Assembly: GCF_003056345.1 (NCBI RefSeq) | Contig: NZ_PYWB01000007.1 | Coordinates: 186,001-250,000 of the forward strand | Source of the DNA: Devosia submarina | GTDB taxonomy: Bacteria > Pseudomonadota > Alphaproteobacteria > Rhizobiales > Devosiaceae | Direction of reading: 5' to 3' | Length of the DNA stretch: 64,000 nt | Shown here: positions 53,110 to 62,285 of the stretch, piece by piece | How positions within the stretch are numbered: the stretch's first letter is position 1 | How the letters are laid out: every line of letters begins with the position of its first letter | Made by a program: the position numbers and the translations under genes | The notes under the pieces: model-generated | What the model was told of the DNA's origin: nothing | The model's input: the letters and a program-made list of their open reading frames with translations, nothing else | Databases searched by the model: none

Positions 53110-53292
53110 TTAAGGCTGCGCGGCGCTCAGTTTTTTGCGCAGCTTGGCCAGGGCGAGTTGCTGCATCTGGTGCTTGCTGGCCGAAACGGGCGCGATAATC
53201 ACGACCTCCGTTCCGCTCACACTATCGATGGCAGCCACGCGCACCTGCTGCCCCATCTGCACGAACTCAAAAAGTACGTCGCCGTCGCTCAT
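53110..53292 (-). CDS. Small conserved alphaproteobacterial protein (DUF6898-like)
   Basis: A 60-residue protein (MSDGDVLFEFVQMGQQVRV...) with strand-rich N-terminal half including DSVSGTEVVIIAP and a basic helical end. Proteins with this pattern are widespread in alphaproteobacteria without known function. I chose the ATG at 53292, where the conserved part begins; the extension to 53352 overlaps the terminator hairpin. Confidence 0.7.
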   Translation of the reverse strand: MSDGDVLFEFVQMGQQVRVAAIDSVSGTEVVIIAPVSASKHQMQQLALAKLRKKLSAAQP

Positions 53293-53317
53293 TGCGGCCC
53301 CTGCTCTCCCCAAAGAA

Positions 53318-53341
53318 AACGCCCTCCGCAGGGAGGGCGTT
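53318..53341 (-). terminator. Terminator of the L,D-transpeptidase gene
   Basis: AACGCCCTCC / GGAGGGCGTT stem; read on the minus strand it ends in GCGTTTTCTTT, a good T tract, 24 bases past the gene's stop. Confidence 0.88.
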
Positions 53342-53364
53342 ATCGCGATCATCTCAGGGAAAGC

Positions 53365-54630
53365 TTAAGCCTGTGCGAAGGAAACCTTGCCCTGCGCGTC
53401 GAACTGGTAGACGTCCTCGCGGAAGCTGACGGTTCCCTGCCGGTTAGCCCAGGCCGTGATGTAGGTCGTGTGGATCGGCACGCGGGCCTTGCACTCCACG
53501 TCCAGGCGCTGGAGCGACGCGAAGGTGGAATCCACCTTGTTCTGGTCCCAATCGCCATTGTCACGCAACAACCAGCTTACCAGCTGGTTCACGCCATCGA
53601 CGCGCACGCAGCCCGAGGAATGGAAGCGAGCATTTTCGCCGAACAGCGCCTTGGAGGGCGTGTCATGCAGATAACAATCGTATGGATTGTAGAAGTTGAT
53701 CTTGCAGTGACCCATGGAGTTGGCGGCTCCGGGCTCCTGCCGATACATGTAGTTGACTTCCCGGTCGCTGATATTGGCCCAGTTGATCGTGGACGGATCA
53801 ACTTTGTTGGAGCCATCATAGATGTGGATGTTCTGTTCGGCCAGGTAGTTGGGGTTTTCCATCATGTACTTGGTCAGGTCCTTGCGGACCAGAGACTTGG
53901 GTACATGCCAATATGGATTGAAATTGATCTGGCTGATGTTGGACGCCATGATGGGGGTTGCGCGGTCCACCCGACCAACAACGGCCGTATGGCGCTGCTC
54001 GACCATGCCGTCATTGACCGCTTCAATTGTTGCAGCGGGGATGTTCACCACCACATAGCGGGGGGTCAGCTTGGCAGCCATGTTCTGAACCCGGGTAAAG
54101 TTCAGGTATAGCTGCTGCAAACGGTCCTGGGCCGGAACGTTCATGGCATACCAGGTTTGCTCGTCAACCTTCCCGTTCAGGACAAGGCCATGTCGCGCCT
54201 GGAACTTGCGGACACCCGCATCCGTGGCCGCATCGAACGTGTCGTTCACGTTTTCAACCAGCGGCATGTCGCCCGAGGAAATCAGGCGCCGCTTGAGCTG
54301 GATAACAGCCGGACGGCTGTTGCCCAGTGTGAGGCCATAAGCGTCCTGCGGGATTTGCTCCCAGCCGCCATTGGCAACAAAGGGTTCATACTGGGAGATG
54401 GCCAGCTGGAGATTGTAGAGCGTGTCATAGGACAGGATGGGCTCATTGGTCGCCACCAGAGCCTCGGCTGCCATGGTGTTCCCGCCCTGATCCGCCTCGC
54501 GTATGACGCGATTGTGCGAGAACATGTCGAAAATGGATCCGCCCTCTTGCGCGCGCAGCGCGCCAGGCAGCGCCAGCGATGCACCAGCAAGTGCCGAATA
54601 CCGAAGAAGAGAACGTCGATTTAGCCGCAT
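53365..54630 (-). CDS. Exported L,D-transpeptidase (YkuD/YcbB family)
   Basis: A 421-residue enzyme that makes 3-3 cross-links in peptidoglycan or attaches proteins to it. The N-terminus is Tat-like (NRRSLLRYSALAG, cleavage after LRA, about 27). A peptidoglycan-binding helix region follows (about 103-162), then the YkuD domain with H322 (LHDTPSK), H337 and catalytic C341 (FHSSGCVRVDG). I chose the ATG at 54630 because the signal begins there. The MarR-type regulator LdtR is encoded just upstream. Confidence 0.93.
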   Translation of the reverse strand: MRLNRRSLLRYSALAGASLALPGALRAQEGGSIFDMFSHNRVIREADQGGNTMAAEALVATNEPILSYDTLYNLQLAISQYEPFVANGGWEQIPQDAYGLTLGNSRPAVIQLKRRLISSGDMPLVENVNDTFDAATDAGVRKFQARHGLVLNGKVDEQTWYAMNVPAQDRLQQLYLNFTRVQNMAAKLTPRYVVVNIPAATIEAVNDGMVEQRHTAVVGRVDRATPIMASNISQINFNPYWHVPKSLVRKDLTKYMMENPNYLAEQNIHIYDGSNKVDPSTINWANISDREVNYMYRQEPGAANSMGHCKINFYNPYDCYLHDTPSKALFGENARFHSSGCVRVDGVNQLVSWLLRDNGDWDQNKVDSTFASLQRLDVECKARVPIHTTYITAWANRQGTVSFREDVYQFDAQGKVSFAQA

Positions 54631-54879
54631 CAAGTCACCCGAAATTTCACCGCCTAAGCAGAGCCGGTTTTCACCAATGTCCTCAGCAGTCCACAGCGGC
54701 CAACTGCGCGTGAAGCTGTTCAGACTTTGCGAACCATAGATACTAGGGGAATGGTTTCTAACCACGTAACGAGCAGATCACTTTAGTTTGCGGCAGAAAT
54801 GCGAACGTACTCAACGATAGGTTTCTTTGGAGCCACCGATGTTGCGGCTCTGCCACAAACATCTCGAGGCAAACGAAAA

Positions 54880-54897
54880 GGGGCGCCGAAGCGCCCC
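54880..54897 (-). terminator. Terminator of ldtR
   Basis: GGGGCGC / GCGCCCC stem with a CGAA loop on the plus strand (TTCG on the transcript); on the minus strand it is followed by CCTTTTCGTTT. It separates ldtR from the transpeptidase gene, so the latter needs its own promoter in 54631-54879. Confidence 0.88.
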
Positions 54898-54921
54898 ATA
54901 AAACATGCATCTGGTTTCGGC

Positions 54922-55431
54922 CTAGAGCTTGTAGAGGATCTGGTCGACCCAGAAGCGCTCGAGGCGAGCCAGGGCCTTGTTGAGACCGTCGAATTCGTCG
55001 TCGCCTAGGCCGCCGACCTTGTCGATCGACTTGAGGTGACGATCATAAAGCTCGTCAATAACTTCAGCGACTTCCTCGCCCTTGGGCGTCAGCTTGATGC
55101 GCACGGAGCGGCGGTCCGAACGGGAGCGCTCCTGGAAGATGTAGCCGGTCTCGACAAGCTTCTTGAGATTGTAGGAAACGTTGGAACCGAGATAGTAACC
55201 GCGCGAGCGCAGTTCGCCAGCGGTCAGTTCGGCGTCACCGATGTTGAACATCAAGAGAGCCTGAACGGGGTTGATGTCGTCCCAACCCATGCGGTCGAAC
55301 TCGTCCTTGATCAGATCAAGCAAGCGCCGGTGCAGACGCTCAACCCGGGAAACCGCCTCGAGATAAAGCGGCTTCAGGCTCTGGGGACGGTCCGAAACGA
55401 TGGCCTCGGCTGCGTTGGATTTGATCGCCAT
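54922..55431 (-). CDS. ldtR: MarR-family regulator LdtR
   Basis: A 169-residue winged-helix protein. The conserved block WDDINPVQALLMFNIGDAEL, then RGYYLGSNVSYNLKKLVETGY, matches LdtR, the MarR regulator that controls L,D-transpeptidase in Liberibacter and Sinorhizobium. The neighbouring transpeptidase gene agrees. I chose the ATG at 55431, preceded by GAGG; an ATG 13 codons upstream (55470) is the alternative. Confidence 0.88.
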   Translation of the reverse strand: MAIKSNAAEAIVSDRPQSLKPLYLEAVSRVERLHRRLLDLIKDEFDRMGWDDINPVQALLMFNIGDAELTAGELRSRGYYLGSNVSYNLKKLVETGYIFQERSRSDRRSVRIKLTPKGEEVAEVIDELYDRHLKSIDKVGGLGDDEFDGLNKALARLERFWVDQILYKL

Positions 55432-55623
55432 TTGTGCCTCACTGTTTGCTGCGTGTGCGATTTTTCGCATCTGATGGGGCCAAACTACGGCGCCCGAACT
55501 AAGATCAGCCTAAGCGGCGTGATTAAGAGCATCTTACTGGAAAGCAATGAGAATTTGGCTTTATTCTTCGTTACACCAGTAGAGAAAATTGTAACCTTAC
55601 GGGTGTGTGAAGACGGCGCGGCC

Positions 55624-56013
55624 TCAATCGGCAGCCCTGGCGCGGTTGAGCCGCACGCTGAGTACGAAGATCACCAGGATGGATGCCAGCAACACCAGGC
55701 GCACCGCAAATCCAAAGGCGGACATGCGGATATCCGGGCTGCCGGAGAGATAGAGCGCCAGTTCGGCGGCGGTCGACCCGAGCAGCAGGACAGCACCCCA
55801 ACTCGCCTTGATCCACAAGCCCACAGCTGCGCAGAGCCGGGCGGCAGCGAAGATGCCCAGATACACAAAGCCGGTCACGCCAAGAGTGGAGATTGGGCTG
55901 ACGGCGCCTAGATTGACGCCGAGCAGGCGGCCGGCATCGTTGAGCCCTAGCATGAGGCTGATCAGGGCGACGATGCGAATATAGATGCCGATGGATGATG
56001 CGTTGAAGTCCAT
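55624..56013 (-). CDS. Small membrane protein (DUF6163-like)
   Basis: A 129-residue protein with about four hydrophobic segments (about 10-26, 42-62, 68-87 and 100-120). The pattern, RIVALISLMLGLNDAGRLLG at the start followed by VAAVGLWIKASWGAVL-like text, is that of small alphaproteobacterial inner-membrane proteins of unknown function. The start at 56013 is preferred to 56034. It is divergent from hemB. Confidence 0.7.
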   Translation of the reverse strand: MDFNASSIGIYIRIVALISLMLGLNDAGRLLGVNLGAVSPISTLGVTGFVYLGIFAAARLCAAVGLWIKASWGAVLLLGSTAAELALYLSGSPDIRMSAFGFAVRLVLLASILVIFVLSVRLNRARAAD

Positions 56014-56105
56014 GCCGGTTTGTAGCCCCGGCATGCCGATGCGACAAGCGGGAGCTTGGACCAGCCGCCCGGCGCTGATAAACCGAGCGCAGATTGGAGA
56101 GTACG

Positions 56106-57119
56106 ATGTCCGATAATTGGCACAAGCACGACATGGATTTTTTGGGTGGACGGCGGCTGCGTCGAGCGCGACGTACCGCCTGGAGCCGCGCCATGGTGCG
56201 CGAGACCGTGTTGACCCCCTCCGATTTGATTTGGCCGCTGTTCGTGATCGAGGGCCACAATGAAAAGACTCAGATCCGCACCATGCCCGGTGTCGAACGC
56301 CTCAGCGTCGACCTTTGCGTCGAGGCAGCCAAGGCCGCCCGCGACGTCGGCATCCCTGCCCTGGCGCTTTTTCCCAACACGCCCGATCACCTGCGCAGCG
56401 AAGATGGGCGGGAAGCCTACAACCCCGATAATCTGATGTGCCGTACCCTCAGCGCCATCAAAGACGCCGTTCCCGAGATTGGCCTCATCGCCGACGTAGC
56501 GCTTGATGAATATTCAAGCGACGGCCAGGACGGCTTAGTGCGGGACGGCGAGATCCTCAACGACGAAACCGTCGCCGTGATGGTTAAGTCGGCCCTGGTG
56601 CAAACCAAGGCGGGGGCCGACATCATCGCCCCATCCGACATGATGGACGGGCGAGTTGCGGCTCTGCGGGCTGCGCTTGACGGGGAAGGGTATGAGTCGA
56701 CGCAGATCATGGCCTATGCGGCCAAGTACGCGTCCTATTTCTATGGGCCTTTCCGGGAGGCCGTGGGTTCGGGCAGTCGCCTCAAGGGCGACAAGCGCAC
56801 CTACCAGATGGACTATGCCAATTCGGACGAGGCCTTGCGCGAGATCGAGCAGGACATCGCCGAAGGCGCCGACAGCATCATGGTCAAGCCTGGCCTGCCC
56901 TATCTCGATATTGTCCGCCGGGCCAAGGACAATTTCAACGTGCCCATCTATGCCTACCAGGTCAGCGGCGAGTACGCGATGATCGAGCTGGCCGCCGCTG
57001 CCGGGGCCATCGATCGCAAGGGGGCAATTCTGGAAAGCCTGTACGCGTTCAAGCGCGCCGGTGTTAACAGTGTGCTAACCTATTTCGCCCTCGAGCTAGC
57101 CCGAGACCTCGCTGGATAG
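56106..57119 (+). CDS. hemB: Delta-aminolevulinic acid dehydratase (porphobilinogen synthase)
   Basis: A 337-residue enzyme that joins two aminolevulinates to porphobilinogen in haem synthesis. The two active lysines are K207 (YAAKYAS) and K261 (MVKPGLPY). At the metal site the usual three cysteines are replaced by aspartates (D130, D134, D142, in IADVALDEYSSDGQDG), which marks the Mg-dependent class known from Bradyrhizobium. The ATG at 56106 has GGAG upstream; a TTG at 56094 is a weaker alternative. Confidence 0.95.
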   Translation: MSDNWHKHDMDFLGGRRLRRARRTAWSRAMVRETVLTPSDLIWPLFVIEGHNEKTQIRTMPGVERLSVDLCVEAAKAARDVGIPALALFPNTPDHLRSEDGREAYNPDNLMCRTLSAIKDAVPEIGLIADVALDEYSSDGQDGLVRDGEILNDETVAVMVKSALVQTKAGADIIAPSDMMDGRVAALRAALDGEGYESTQIMAYAAKYASYFYGPFREAVGSGSRLKGDKRTYQMDYANSDEALREIEQDIAEGADSIMVKPGLPYLDIVRRAKDNFNVPIYAYQVSGEYAMIELAAAAGAIDRKGAILESLYAFKRAGVNSVLTYFALELARDLAG

Positions 57120-57127
57120 GCCAATTC

Positions 57128-57152
57128 GGCCTCTCCCATCGCGGGAGAGGCC
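57128..57152. terminator. Hairpin between convergent hemB and helicase genes
   Basis: GGCCTCTCCC / GGGAGAGGCC, a perfect 10-base stem with a 5-base loop. No T tract on either side, so termination may be weak or Rho-assisted. Confidence 0.6.
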
Positions 57153-57158
57153 AAGCCT

Positions 57159-59117
57159 CTAAACCTGCGGCTTGCGCTTAGGCTTATGGTCCTTCGGCTT
57201 CTTCTTTTCAGCCTTGGGCGCCCCATCCGCAGCCTTGCCAGCCCACTTTGGCTTGCCCTTGTCCTTGCTCGGCGGAGCCTTGGAAACCTTGGGCACGCGC
57301 GGCTTGTCGAAGTCCGGCTTACTCGGTTTTTCAGTATTTGCAGCCGGGTCCCAGGCGCCCGTGGCAGGCGCTTCGAAATCGTCCGGACGCAGACCTGCCG
57401 AGCCATAGCGCTCCTTGCGGTCGGCACGCCCAGGTCTCGGTGCGTTGGGGTCGTACCGCTCGATGGGTCCCGGCGGACGACGCTGGGACGGCGGCGGACC
57501 GGCGCGACGCTCTCCCGGCCCATCCACAGGCGCAATGGTCACGCCGCGCTCGCCCGAACCGTTCTTCTCAATGCTTTTTGTAAAGGCATCAGCCTTTTGC
57601 GCTGCAACTTCGAAGATCGATTCCGTGTCGAAAATTCGGATCGAACCAATCGCCGTCTTGGTCACATTGCCGGCCTTGCACAGCATGGGCAGCAACCAGC
57701 GCGGCTCGGCCTTGTGCTTGCGCCCGACGGTGACCTTGAACCAAGTGCCGCCTTCGAACCGCTCGCGATTTCGGGGATCCTTGTCGCCCGGGCGATCCGG
57801 CACGGCGTTTTCCGTTACGTCTTCAGGTGCCGGCCGCGAGGCGAGTTGCTGGCGCAGGTAAGCAGCGGCAATGGCCTCGACTGAGTGCCTTTGCACCAAC
57901 TCCGCAACCAGTTCCGCTTCGTCTTCGACAACAGGCCGCGTCAGGATCTCGGCCGACAGAATGCCCTCGCGATAGCGGGCTTCGATCTCGGCCGCGGTAG
58001 GCGCCGGCATCATCGACACATCGAGCTTGGCATTGTTGAGCATGCGCTGCGCGGCATTGCGACGATGCATAGGCGCAATAATCACGCAGGTGCCTTTGCG
58101 CCCTGCCCGGCCGGTGCGGCCCGACCTGTGCAGCAGCGTATCGGAATTGGTGGGAAGGTCGGCGTGAATAACAAGGTCCAGATTGGGAAGGTCAATGCCG
58201 CGGGCAGCCACGTCGGTCGCCACGCAGATGCGAGCACGGCCATCGCGCATCGACTGAAGGGCATTGGTGCGCTCGGCCTGGGACAACTCGCCCGACAGCG
58301 TCACCACATCGAAGCCGCGATTGTGCAGGCGTGCCGACAGGTGCTTTACGCCCTCACGAGTGGAGGCAAAAACGATCGTGTTGACGGCTTCAAAATAGAG
58401 CAACGTATTTATGATGGCATTTTCCCGCTCAGCGGCGGGAACCAGCATTAGCTTGTATTCGATGTCGGCGTGCTGCTCGTTGGCATTTGTCGCTGCGACG
58501 CGCAGGGCATCGCGCTGGAAGGTCTTGGCGAGCTGAGCAATGGGCCTGGGCACCGTAGCGGAAAACAGAAGCGTGCGCCGCTCTTCGGGTGCAGCGTCGA
58601 GGATGAACTCGAGATCTTCCCGGAAGCCAAGGTCAAGCATTTCATCGGCTTCATCGAGCACTACGGCTCGCAGCGCTGACATGTCCAGCGCGCCACGAGT
58701 GATGTGGTCGCGCAGGCGTCCGGGTGTGCCGACGACGATCTGTGCACCGCGTTCCAGCGCTCGGCGCTCGGTGCGCGCATCCATGCCACCGACGCAAGAG
58801 GCGATCTTGGCGCCGGTTTCGGCATAGAGCCATTCGAGTTCGCGCTGAACCTGGATGGCGAGTTCACGAGTTGGAGCGATCAGCAGCGCGAGCGGCGCAC
58901 CAGCCTCGGTGAAATTTTCGGCATCGCCCAACAGCGTTGGCGCAATGGCCATGCCGAAGGCGACGGTCTTGCCGGAGCCGGTCTGGGCAGAGACCAGGAG
59001 ATCCCGGCCGCTGGTCTCATCCTGAATGATGGCGGCCTGGACGGGGGTGAGTGTTCCATAGCCCTTGGCTACAAGGGCGCGGGCGAGCGGAGGCAGAATA
59101 GTTTCAGGCAGAGACAT
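57159..59117 (-). CDS. DEAD-box ATP-dependent RNA helicase
   Basis: A 652-residue RNA helicase. Motif I AQTGSGKT (44-51), Ia PTRELAIQ, Ib TPGRLRDH, II DEADEMLDLG, III SAT, V ARGIDLPNLD and VI HRSGRTGRAG are all present. A DbpA-type RNA-binding domain (about 465-540) and a long basic, Pro/Lys-rich disordered tail follow, as in CsdA/DeaD relatives. It probably acts in ribosome assembly or cold adaptation. The start at 59117 (MSLPETILPP) is where family members begin. Confidence 0.94.
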   Translation of the reverse strand: MSLPETILPPLARALVAKGYGTLTPVQAAIIQDETSGRDLLVSAQTGSGKTVAFGMAIAPTLLGDAENFTEAGAPLALLIAPTRELAIQVQRELEWLYAETGAKIASCVGGMDARTERRALERGAQIVVGTPGRLRDHITRGALDMSALRAVVLDEADEMLDLGFREDLEFILDAAPEERRTLLFSATVPRPIAQLAKTFQRDALRVAATNANEQHADIEYKLMLVPAAERENAIINTLLYFEAVNTIVFASTREGVKHLSARLHNRGFDVVTLSGELSQAERTNALQSMRDGRARICVATDVAARGIDLPNLDLVIHADLPTNSDTLLHRSGRTGRAGRKGTCVIIAPMHRRNAAQRMLNNAKLDVSMMPAPTAAEIEARYREGILSAEILTRPVVEDEAELVAELVQRHSVEAIAAAYLRQQLASRPAPEDVTENAVPDRPGDKDPRNRERFEGGTWFKVTVGRKHKAEPRWLLPMLCKAGNVTKTAIGSIRIFDTESIFEVAAQKADAFTKSIEKNGSGERGVTIAPVDGPGERRAGPPPSQRRPPGPIERYDPNAPRPGRADRKERYGSAGLRPDDFEAPATGAWDPAANTEKPSKPDFDKPRVPKVSKAPPSKDKGKPKWAGKAADGAPKAEKKKPKDHKPKRKPQV

Positions 59118-59233
59118 TTTGAGCTTTCTGGACGCCGCCAATCATTGGCGTCATGGCCGCAACAGCGGACCGGCATGGGAGGTTCCCGTCGTGTGCGGGA
59201 TTGTTCTTGTGTTGATAACACAAGGAAAACAAA

Positions 59234-59254
59234 AGGCCGCCCGGCGGGCGGCCT
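59234..59254 (-). terminator. Terminator of ndk
   Basis: AGGCCGCCC / GGGCGGCCT stem with a 3-base loop; on the minus strand it is followed by TTTGTTTTCC. It lies 25 bases past the ndk stop. Confidence 0.88.
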
Positions 59255-59279
59255 CGACAACTACATAGTGCTAAAGCGC

Positions 59280-59702
59280 TTAGCCGACGAGTTCTTCATC
59301 CGAGAAGAAAAACTTGATTTCCTCGGCGGCAGTCTCGGGAGCATCCGAGCCGTGAACCGAATTTTCGCCGATCGAAAGGGCGAATTCCTTGCGGATCGTG
59401 CCTTCGGCGGCATTGGCAGGGTTGGTCGCACCCATGACTTCGCGGTTCTTGAGGATGGCGCCTTCGCCTTCCAGGACCTGGACGACGACGGGAGAAGCAA
59501 TCATCTGCTCGACCAGTTCGCCAAAGAACGGACGCTCCTTGTGCACGGCATAGAAGCCTTCGGCCTGCTCGCGCGTCATGTGGATTTTCTTGAGGGCGAT
59601 CGGACGCAGACCGGCTTCTTCGAACTTGGCGATGATCTTGCCGATGAGGTTGCGACGGACGGCATCGGGCTTGATGATGGAGAAGGTGCGTTCGAGCGCC
59701 AT
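59280..59702 (-). CDS. ndk: Nucleoside diphosphate kinase
   Basis: A 140-residue enzyme that balances nucleoside triphosphate pools. The phospho-accepting H117 ([13 protein letters not shown]) and K11 (IIKPDAV) are in place, and the length is the standard one. AAGGGA precedes the ATG at 59702; the in-frame extension to 59831 is not part of the family. Confidence 0.97.
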   Translation of the reverse strand: MALERTFSIIKPDAVRRNLIGKIIAKFEEAGLRPIALKKIHMTREQAEGFYAVHKERPFFGELVEQMIASPVVVQVLEGEGAILKNREVMGATNPANAAEGTIRKEFALSIGENSVHGSDAPETAAEEIKFFFSDEELVG

Positions 59703-59920
59703 TGGATCGATCCCTTGGATGGAAACTGTTGGAAGATCGCGCCTTGTAGCGTCAGAGTTTGACGGAGGCAAGACTAGTGCTGCAGGGCAAGGCAGCCATA
59801 TGGCAAAGCTGGTTGCCATGCGCGGCTGCAAACCTTATCCCATGTGCAACTTATATCGCCGTGCTGCCTGATGGCCCTTTCGCTGCCTGGGCACGGGCCC
59901 CTTTCCAAGATTGCCGCATT

Positions 59921-61786
59921 ATGCTGACCATCAATAATCTTACCTATCGCATCCAGGGCCGCGGACTATTCGAGGACGCGTCGGTTGTGCTGCCGACGGG
60001 CTCCAAGACCGGTTTTGTGGGCAAGAATGGCACCGGCAAGACAACGCTGTTTCACCTTATCCAGGGTCATCTGGCAGCTGACTCAGGCAGTATTGAGCTG
60101 AACAAGAAGGCACGTATCGGTGCTGTGGCGCAGGAGGCTCCTGCGGGCGAGGAAAGCGTGCTCGATGTGGTGATGGCGGCCGACGAGGAGCGCACGGCTT
60201 TGATGGCAGAGGCCGAAACAGCGTCAGACCCGGACCGGATCGGCGAGATCTACATGCGCCTTGCCGATATCGATGCTCACACGGCTGAAGCTCGTGCATC
60301 CTCGATCCTAAAAGGGCTAGGTTTCGAACAGGACCGGCAGATGGCGCCCACGCGTGAGTTGTCAGGTGGCTGGCGCATGCGTGTTGCGCTTGCGGGTGTG
60401 TTGTTCAGCCAGCCGGATCTGCTGCTTCTGGACGAGCCGACCAACTACCTTGACCTTGAAGGCACGCTTTGGCTCGAGAAGTATCTGGCCACTTACCCCT
60501 ACACCGTCTTCATGATCAGCCACGATCGAGATTTGCTGAACAAGGCCGTGAACTCGATCATCCATCTCGAGCACCGCAAGCTGACCTTCTACAAGGGTAA
60601 TTACGACACCTTCGAGAACACGCGTCGCATGCAGATGGAGCTCAACAACAAGAGCCGCGAGAAGACGCTCGAGCAGATTGCGCATATGCAAAAGTTCGTG
60701 GATCGCTTCAAGGCCAAGGCCACCAAGGCCCGGCAGGCTCAGGCGCGCGTCAAGGCTATTGAGAAGCTCAAGCCACCAGCGGCCATGTTCGACGAATATG
60801 CAGCGCCATTCACGTTCCAGCAGCCAAAGGCCGAGCAGGCGACGCCAATGATCACGCTGGATGGAGTTTCAGCCGGCTATGGCAGCAAGACAATTCTGCG
60901 CAACATCAATATGCGGATCGATCCGGGTGATCGCATCGCGCTGATTGGCGTCAATGGCAACGGTAAGTCGACCTTTGCCAAGCTACTCGCAGGCGACATC
61001 AAGCCAATGGGCGGAAGCTTCGCCAAAGGCAAGAAGCTGGAAATTGCCCATTTCGCACAGCATCAGATGGATAAGCTCAAGCCCGAGTGGACGCCATTCG
61101 AGCATGTTGTCGACCTGATGCCGACCGAGAGTGAAGCGCGGCGTCGGTCGCGCCTGAGCCAAATGGGCCTGACGAAATCGCGCATGGACACCAAGGCCAA
61201 GAACCTTTCCGGTGGCGAGCGCGCGCGCCTGCTTATGGGTCTCATTACCTTTGGCGGCCCGGGCATGATGATTCTCGACGAGCCGACAAACCATCTCGAC
61301 ATCGACAGCCGTGACGCGCTGGTTCATGCGCTCAATAATTATGAAGGGGCCGTGCTGATCATCAGCCACGATCGCCATCTGATTGAAGCAACCTGTGACA
61401 CGCTCTGGATTGCCGAAGGCGGTACCATCCGTGAGCTGGACGAGGATCTCGACAGCTACCAGCGCAGCATCACCTCCAGCAAGGACAACAAGAGCGGCGG
61501 CTCAAAGGCTGATCGGAAGGCTAGCAAGGCGGAGGCAGCCGCGCGCCGTGCCGAAGTCGCTCCGATCAAAAGTTCGATCAAGGACGCGGAAACAAAGATC
61601 TCCCGGCTTAAGAACGAGATCGCCAAGATCGACGCTCAGCTGGAAGATCCCAAGATCTACAATGGTCCAGCTGACCGGTTGATCGCCCTGGGCAAGGACA
61701 AGGCACGCTATGCCACGGACCTCGAAAAAAGCGAGGAAGAGTGGCTGGTGTTGAGCGCCCAACTGGAGGAGCTCGAGCGCGCATGA
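59921..61786 (+). CDS. ABC-F family ATPase (Uup/YheS type)
   Basis: A 621-residue soluble protein with two ATPase domains. Domain 1: Walker A GKNGTGKTT (about 34), signature LSGGWRMRVALAG, Walker B LLLLDEPTNYLD. Domain 2: Walker A GVNGNGKST, signature LSGGERARLLMG, Walker B MMILDEPTNHLD. The interdomain linker is basic and helical, and the last about 80 residues form a coiled coil. ABC-F proteins act on the ribosome as translation factors rather than transporters. The start at 59921 begins the conserved part (MLTINNLTYR). Confidence 0.93.
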   Translation: MLTINNLTYRIQGRGLFEDASVVLPTGSKTGFVGKNGTGKTTLFHLIQGHLAADSGSIELNKKARIGAVAQEAPAGEESVLDVVMAADEERTALMAEAETASDPDRIGEIYMRLADIDAHTAEARASSILKGLGFEQDRQMAPTRELSGGWRMRVALAGVLFSQPDLLLLDEPTNYLDLEGTLWLEKYLATYPYTVFMISHDRDLLNKAVNSIIHLEHRKLTFYKGNYDTFENTRRMQMELNNKSREKTLEQIAHMQKFVDRFKAKATKARQAQARVKAIEKLKPPAAMFDEYAAPFTFQQPKAEQATPMITLDGVSAGYGSKTILRNINMRIDPGDRIALIGVNGNGKSTFAKLLAGDIKPMGGSFAKGKKLEIAHFAQHQMDKLKPEWTPFEHVVDLMPTESEARRRSRLSQMGLTKSRMDTKAKNLSGGERARLLMGLITFGGPGMMILDEPTNHLDIDSRDALVHALNNYEGAVLIISHDRHLIEATCDTLWIAEGGTIRELDEDLDSYQRSITSSKDNKSGGSKADRKASKAEAAARRAEVAPIKSSIKDAETKISRLKNEIAKIDAQLEDPKIYNGPADRLIALGKDKARYATDLEKSEEEWLVLSAQLEELERA

Positions 61787-62214
61787 GCGAGCTGAGCGCC
61801 AGGGATGTGATCGCGAGACTTGGGCTTGAGCGTCATCCCGAAGGTGGCTGGTATCACCAGACCTTTGAGGATCAGGACAGGATAGATGGTCGTGCTCACT
61901 CCACCGCCATTTATTATTTGCTTGAAGCGGGTGATGTGTCGCACTGGCATCGCGTCGACGCCGTCGAGGTGTGGCACTTCTATGCCGGCGCTGCACTGAC
62001 GCTCCGGGTTTCGGACGGAGGAAGCATCACGGAGCATCGTCTCGGACCTGAGATCGCGAGGGGCGACCGGCCGCAACTCATCGTGCCGCGGCATCATTGG
62101 CAATCGGCAGTCAGCACGGGCGCCTGGACATTGGTGGGCTGCACGGTTGCGCCCGGGTTTCAGTTCTCCGGCTTTGAACTTGCAGCACCCGACTGGGCGC
62201 CCGGGAAGCGGTAG
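61783..62214 (+). CDS. Cupin-fold protein, DUF985 family
   Basis: A 143-residue cupin. The N-terminal LGLERHPEGGWYHQTF, the metal-type SHWHRVDAVEVWHFY and the C-terminal GCTVAPGFQFSGFEL are the DUF985 pattern. The ATG overlaps the stop of the ABC-F gene by four bases (ATGA). The function is unknown; sugar or small-molecule binding is likely for the fold. Confidence 0.9.
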   Translation: MSELSARDVIARLGLERHPEGGWYHQTFEDQDRIDGRAHSTAIYYLLEAGDVSHWHRVDAVEVWHFYAGAALTLRVSDGGSITEHRLGPEIARGDRPQLIVPRHHWQSAVSTGAWTLVGCTVAPGFQFSGFELAAPDWAPGKR

Positions 62215-62285
62215 GTGGCAGATCGTCCGGTTGACAGCCGGTGCGCTTCCATTCAGCTTTGACACCGCATGGGGTGGTTTCATTG

